NCBI GenBank assembly: GCA_017995495.1
Contig: JAGOIS010000106.1
Span: 1-5,582 of the forward strand
Reading direction: 5' to 3'
Origin: Candidatus Cloacimonadota bacterium
Lineage (GTDB): Bacteria > Cloacimonadota > Cloacimonadia > Cloacimonadales > Cloacimonadaceae
Length of the DNA stretch: 5,582 nt
A program made the position numbers and the translations under genes. Position 1 is the first letter of the stretch. Every line of letters starts with the position of its first letter. This document shows positions 5,047-5,582 of the stretch, piece by piece. The notes under the pieces were generated by a model. That model did no database searches. It worked only from the letters and a program-made list of their open reading frames with translations, and had not been told where the DNA came from.

Positions 5047-5582
5047 AAAAGTTATTGTTAACAGCCCTAATCCTTACCTTGGCTGTCCTGGCCTTTGCGA
5101 TAACACCCAGAGGTATGTACTGGCACATTGACGCGACAAATGTTAACATCATGGATGCGGTAGATACCATATATGACGGAGTCGGCGCAACGGATCCTGA
5201 TTTCCTGCTAACCGTGGTTTGCAGCGCCTTTCCCACAGAGATCAAGTCCAGCACAGATCCTGGCACCATACATCCAGTTGTTGCTGACTTGGATGGAATG
5301 GCCTTTGCCTATTGCGACCAGCAAGCCTGGGTCGGTGACTGGCCGGCTGGCTCCACCCTGACCTTCACCCTCACCTATCTGCCAACCGGTCTGAGCACCA
5401 GTGCTAATTGGACTGCTGATGGCGGATCCGAAGTTATATTTCTTACAGACCTTATCGGCACCACCCCTGGTACTTGGTGGGTTGAAGAGATATTTTATTT
5501 CAATTTAGAAGTAACCTCCTCCCCCTCAGGTTATTCCATCCATGTGAACGGGGTGGATTCCGGTTTTGACACGCCCCACACC
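5043..5582 (+). CDS. Secreted protein with PEGA-like repeat, 3'-truncated by window edge
   Basis: The frame stays open for 180 codons to the window end, so only the N-terminal part is seen. It begins MKKLLLTALILTLAVLAFA, a clear signal peptide with likely cleavage after AFA at residue 19. The mature part has Asp/Thr-rich beta-type sequence with aromatic residues (MYWHIDATN at 25-33, DLDGMAFAYCD near 83-93, TLTFTLTYLP near 105-114). Residues 155-180 (SSPSGYSIHVNGVDSG, then DTPHT) look like the start of a PEGA repeat, a small beta domain found in surface and exported proteins and usually repeated; more copies may follow beyond the edge. Two cysteines (near 62 and 92) are in the visible part. 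Codons such as TTA, CTA, ATA and AGA occur here although they are rare in the neighbouring genes, suggesting a faster-evolving or acquired gene. It probably belongs to its own transcription unit. The gene is solid; its role at the cell surface is inference. Confidence 0.82.
   Translation, partial: MKKLLLTALILTLAVLAFAITPRGMYWHIDATNVNIMDAVDTIYDGVGATDPDFLLTVVCSAFPTEIKSSTDPGTIHPVVADLDGMAFAYCDQQAWVGDWPAGSTLTFTLTYLPTGLSTSANWTADGGSEVIFLTDLIGTTPGTWWVEEIFYFNLEVTSSPSGYSIHVNGVDSGFDTPHT

Overview
The window reads as a piece of a Gram-negative bacterial chromosome with compact, moderately GC-rich genes. All seven confident genes lie on the + strand. Evidence for a diderm cell is the prolipoprotein diacylglyceryl transferase, two lipoproteins and several signal-peptide proteins. 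The N-terminal style of the secreted proteins and the PEGA-like surface-type protein at the right edge would fit an FCB-group lineage such as Cloacimonadota. That placement is an inference from general resemblance, not from a marker gene.

Layout: (1) 1-666 is the 3' part of lgt, whose start lies before the window. (2) 663-1361 is an unrecognised lipoprotein that starts with GTG inside the lgt stop (GTGA overlap). (3) 1358-2653 is purB, adenylosuccinate lyase, overlapping the lipoprotein by ATGA. (4) 2680-3120 is a small exported DUF2147 protein, 26 bases after purB. A gap of 113 bases holds nothing convincing. (5) 3234-3914 is a two-helix membrane protein that aligns with the short phosphatidylserine decarboxylase (PSD) family but seems to have lost all three catalytic positions. 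(6) 3914-4777 is a lipoprotein with a beta-propeller-like NDSG/DWEDIA/GEIGDN protein, overlapping gene 5 by one base (TGATG). (7) 5043 to the right edge is the start of a secreted protein with a PEGA-like repeat, cut by the window end. The 265-base gap before gene 7 has a possible promoter, several competing hairpins and a possible 44-codon small ORF that ends in an ATGA overlap with gene 7.

Genes 1-4 look like one translationally coupled run and genes 5-6 like a second. The common theme is the cell envelope: lipidation of lipoproteins (Lgt), lipoproteins that would be its substrates, a PSD-like membrane protein and exported proteins. purB is the housekeeping exception. Gene 7 and the gap before it are more AT-rich than the rest and probably form a separately transcribed unit. 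The strongest candidate for something unusual is the apparently inactive PSD-like protein at 3234-3914. I see no complete new multi-gene system, no RNA gene, no CRISPR array and no insertion sequence.
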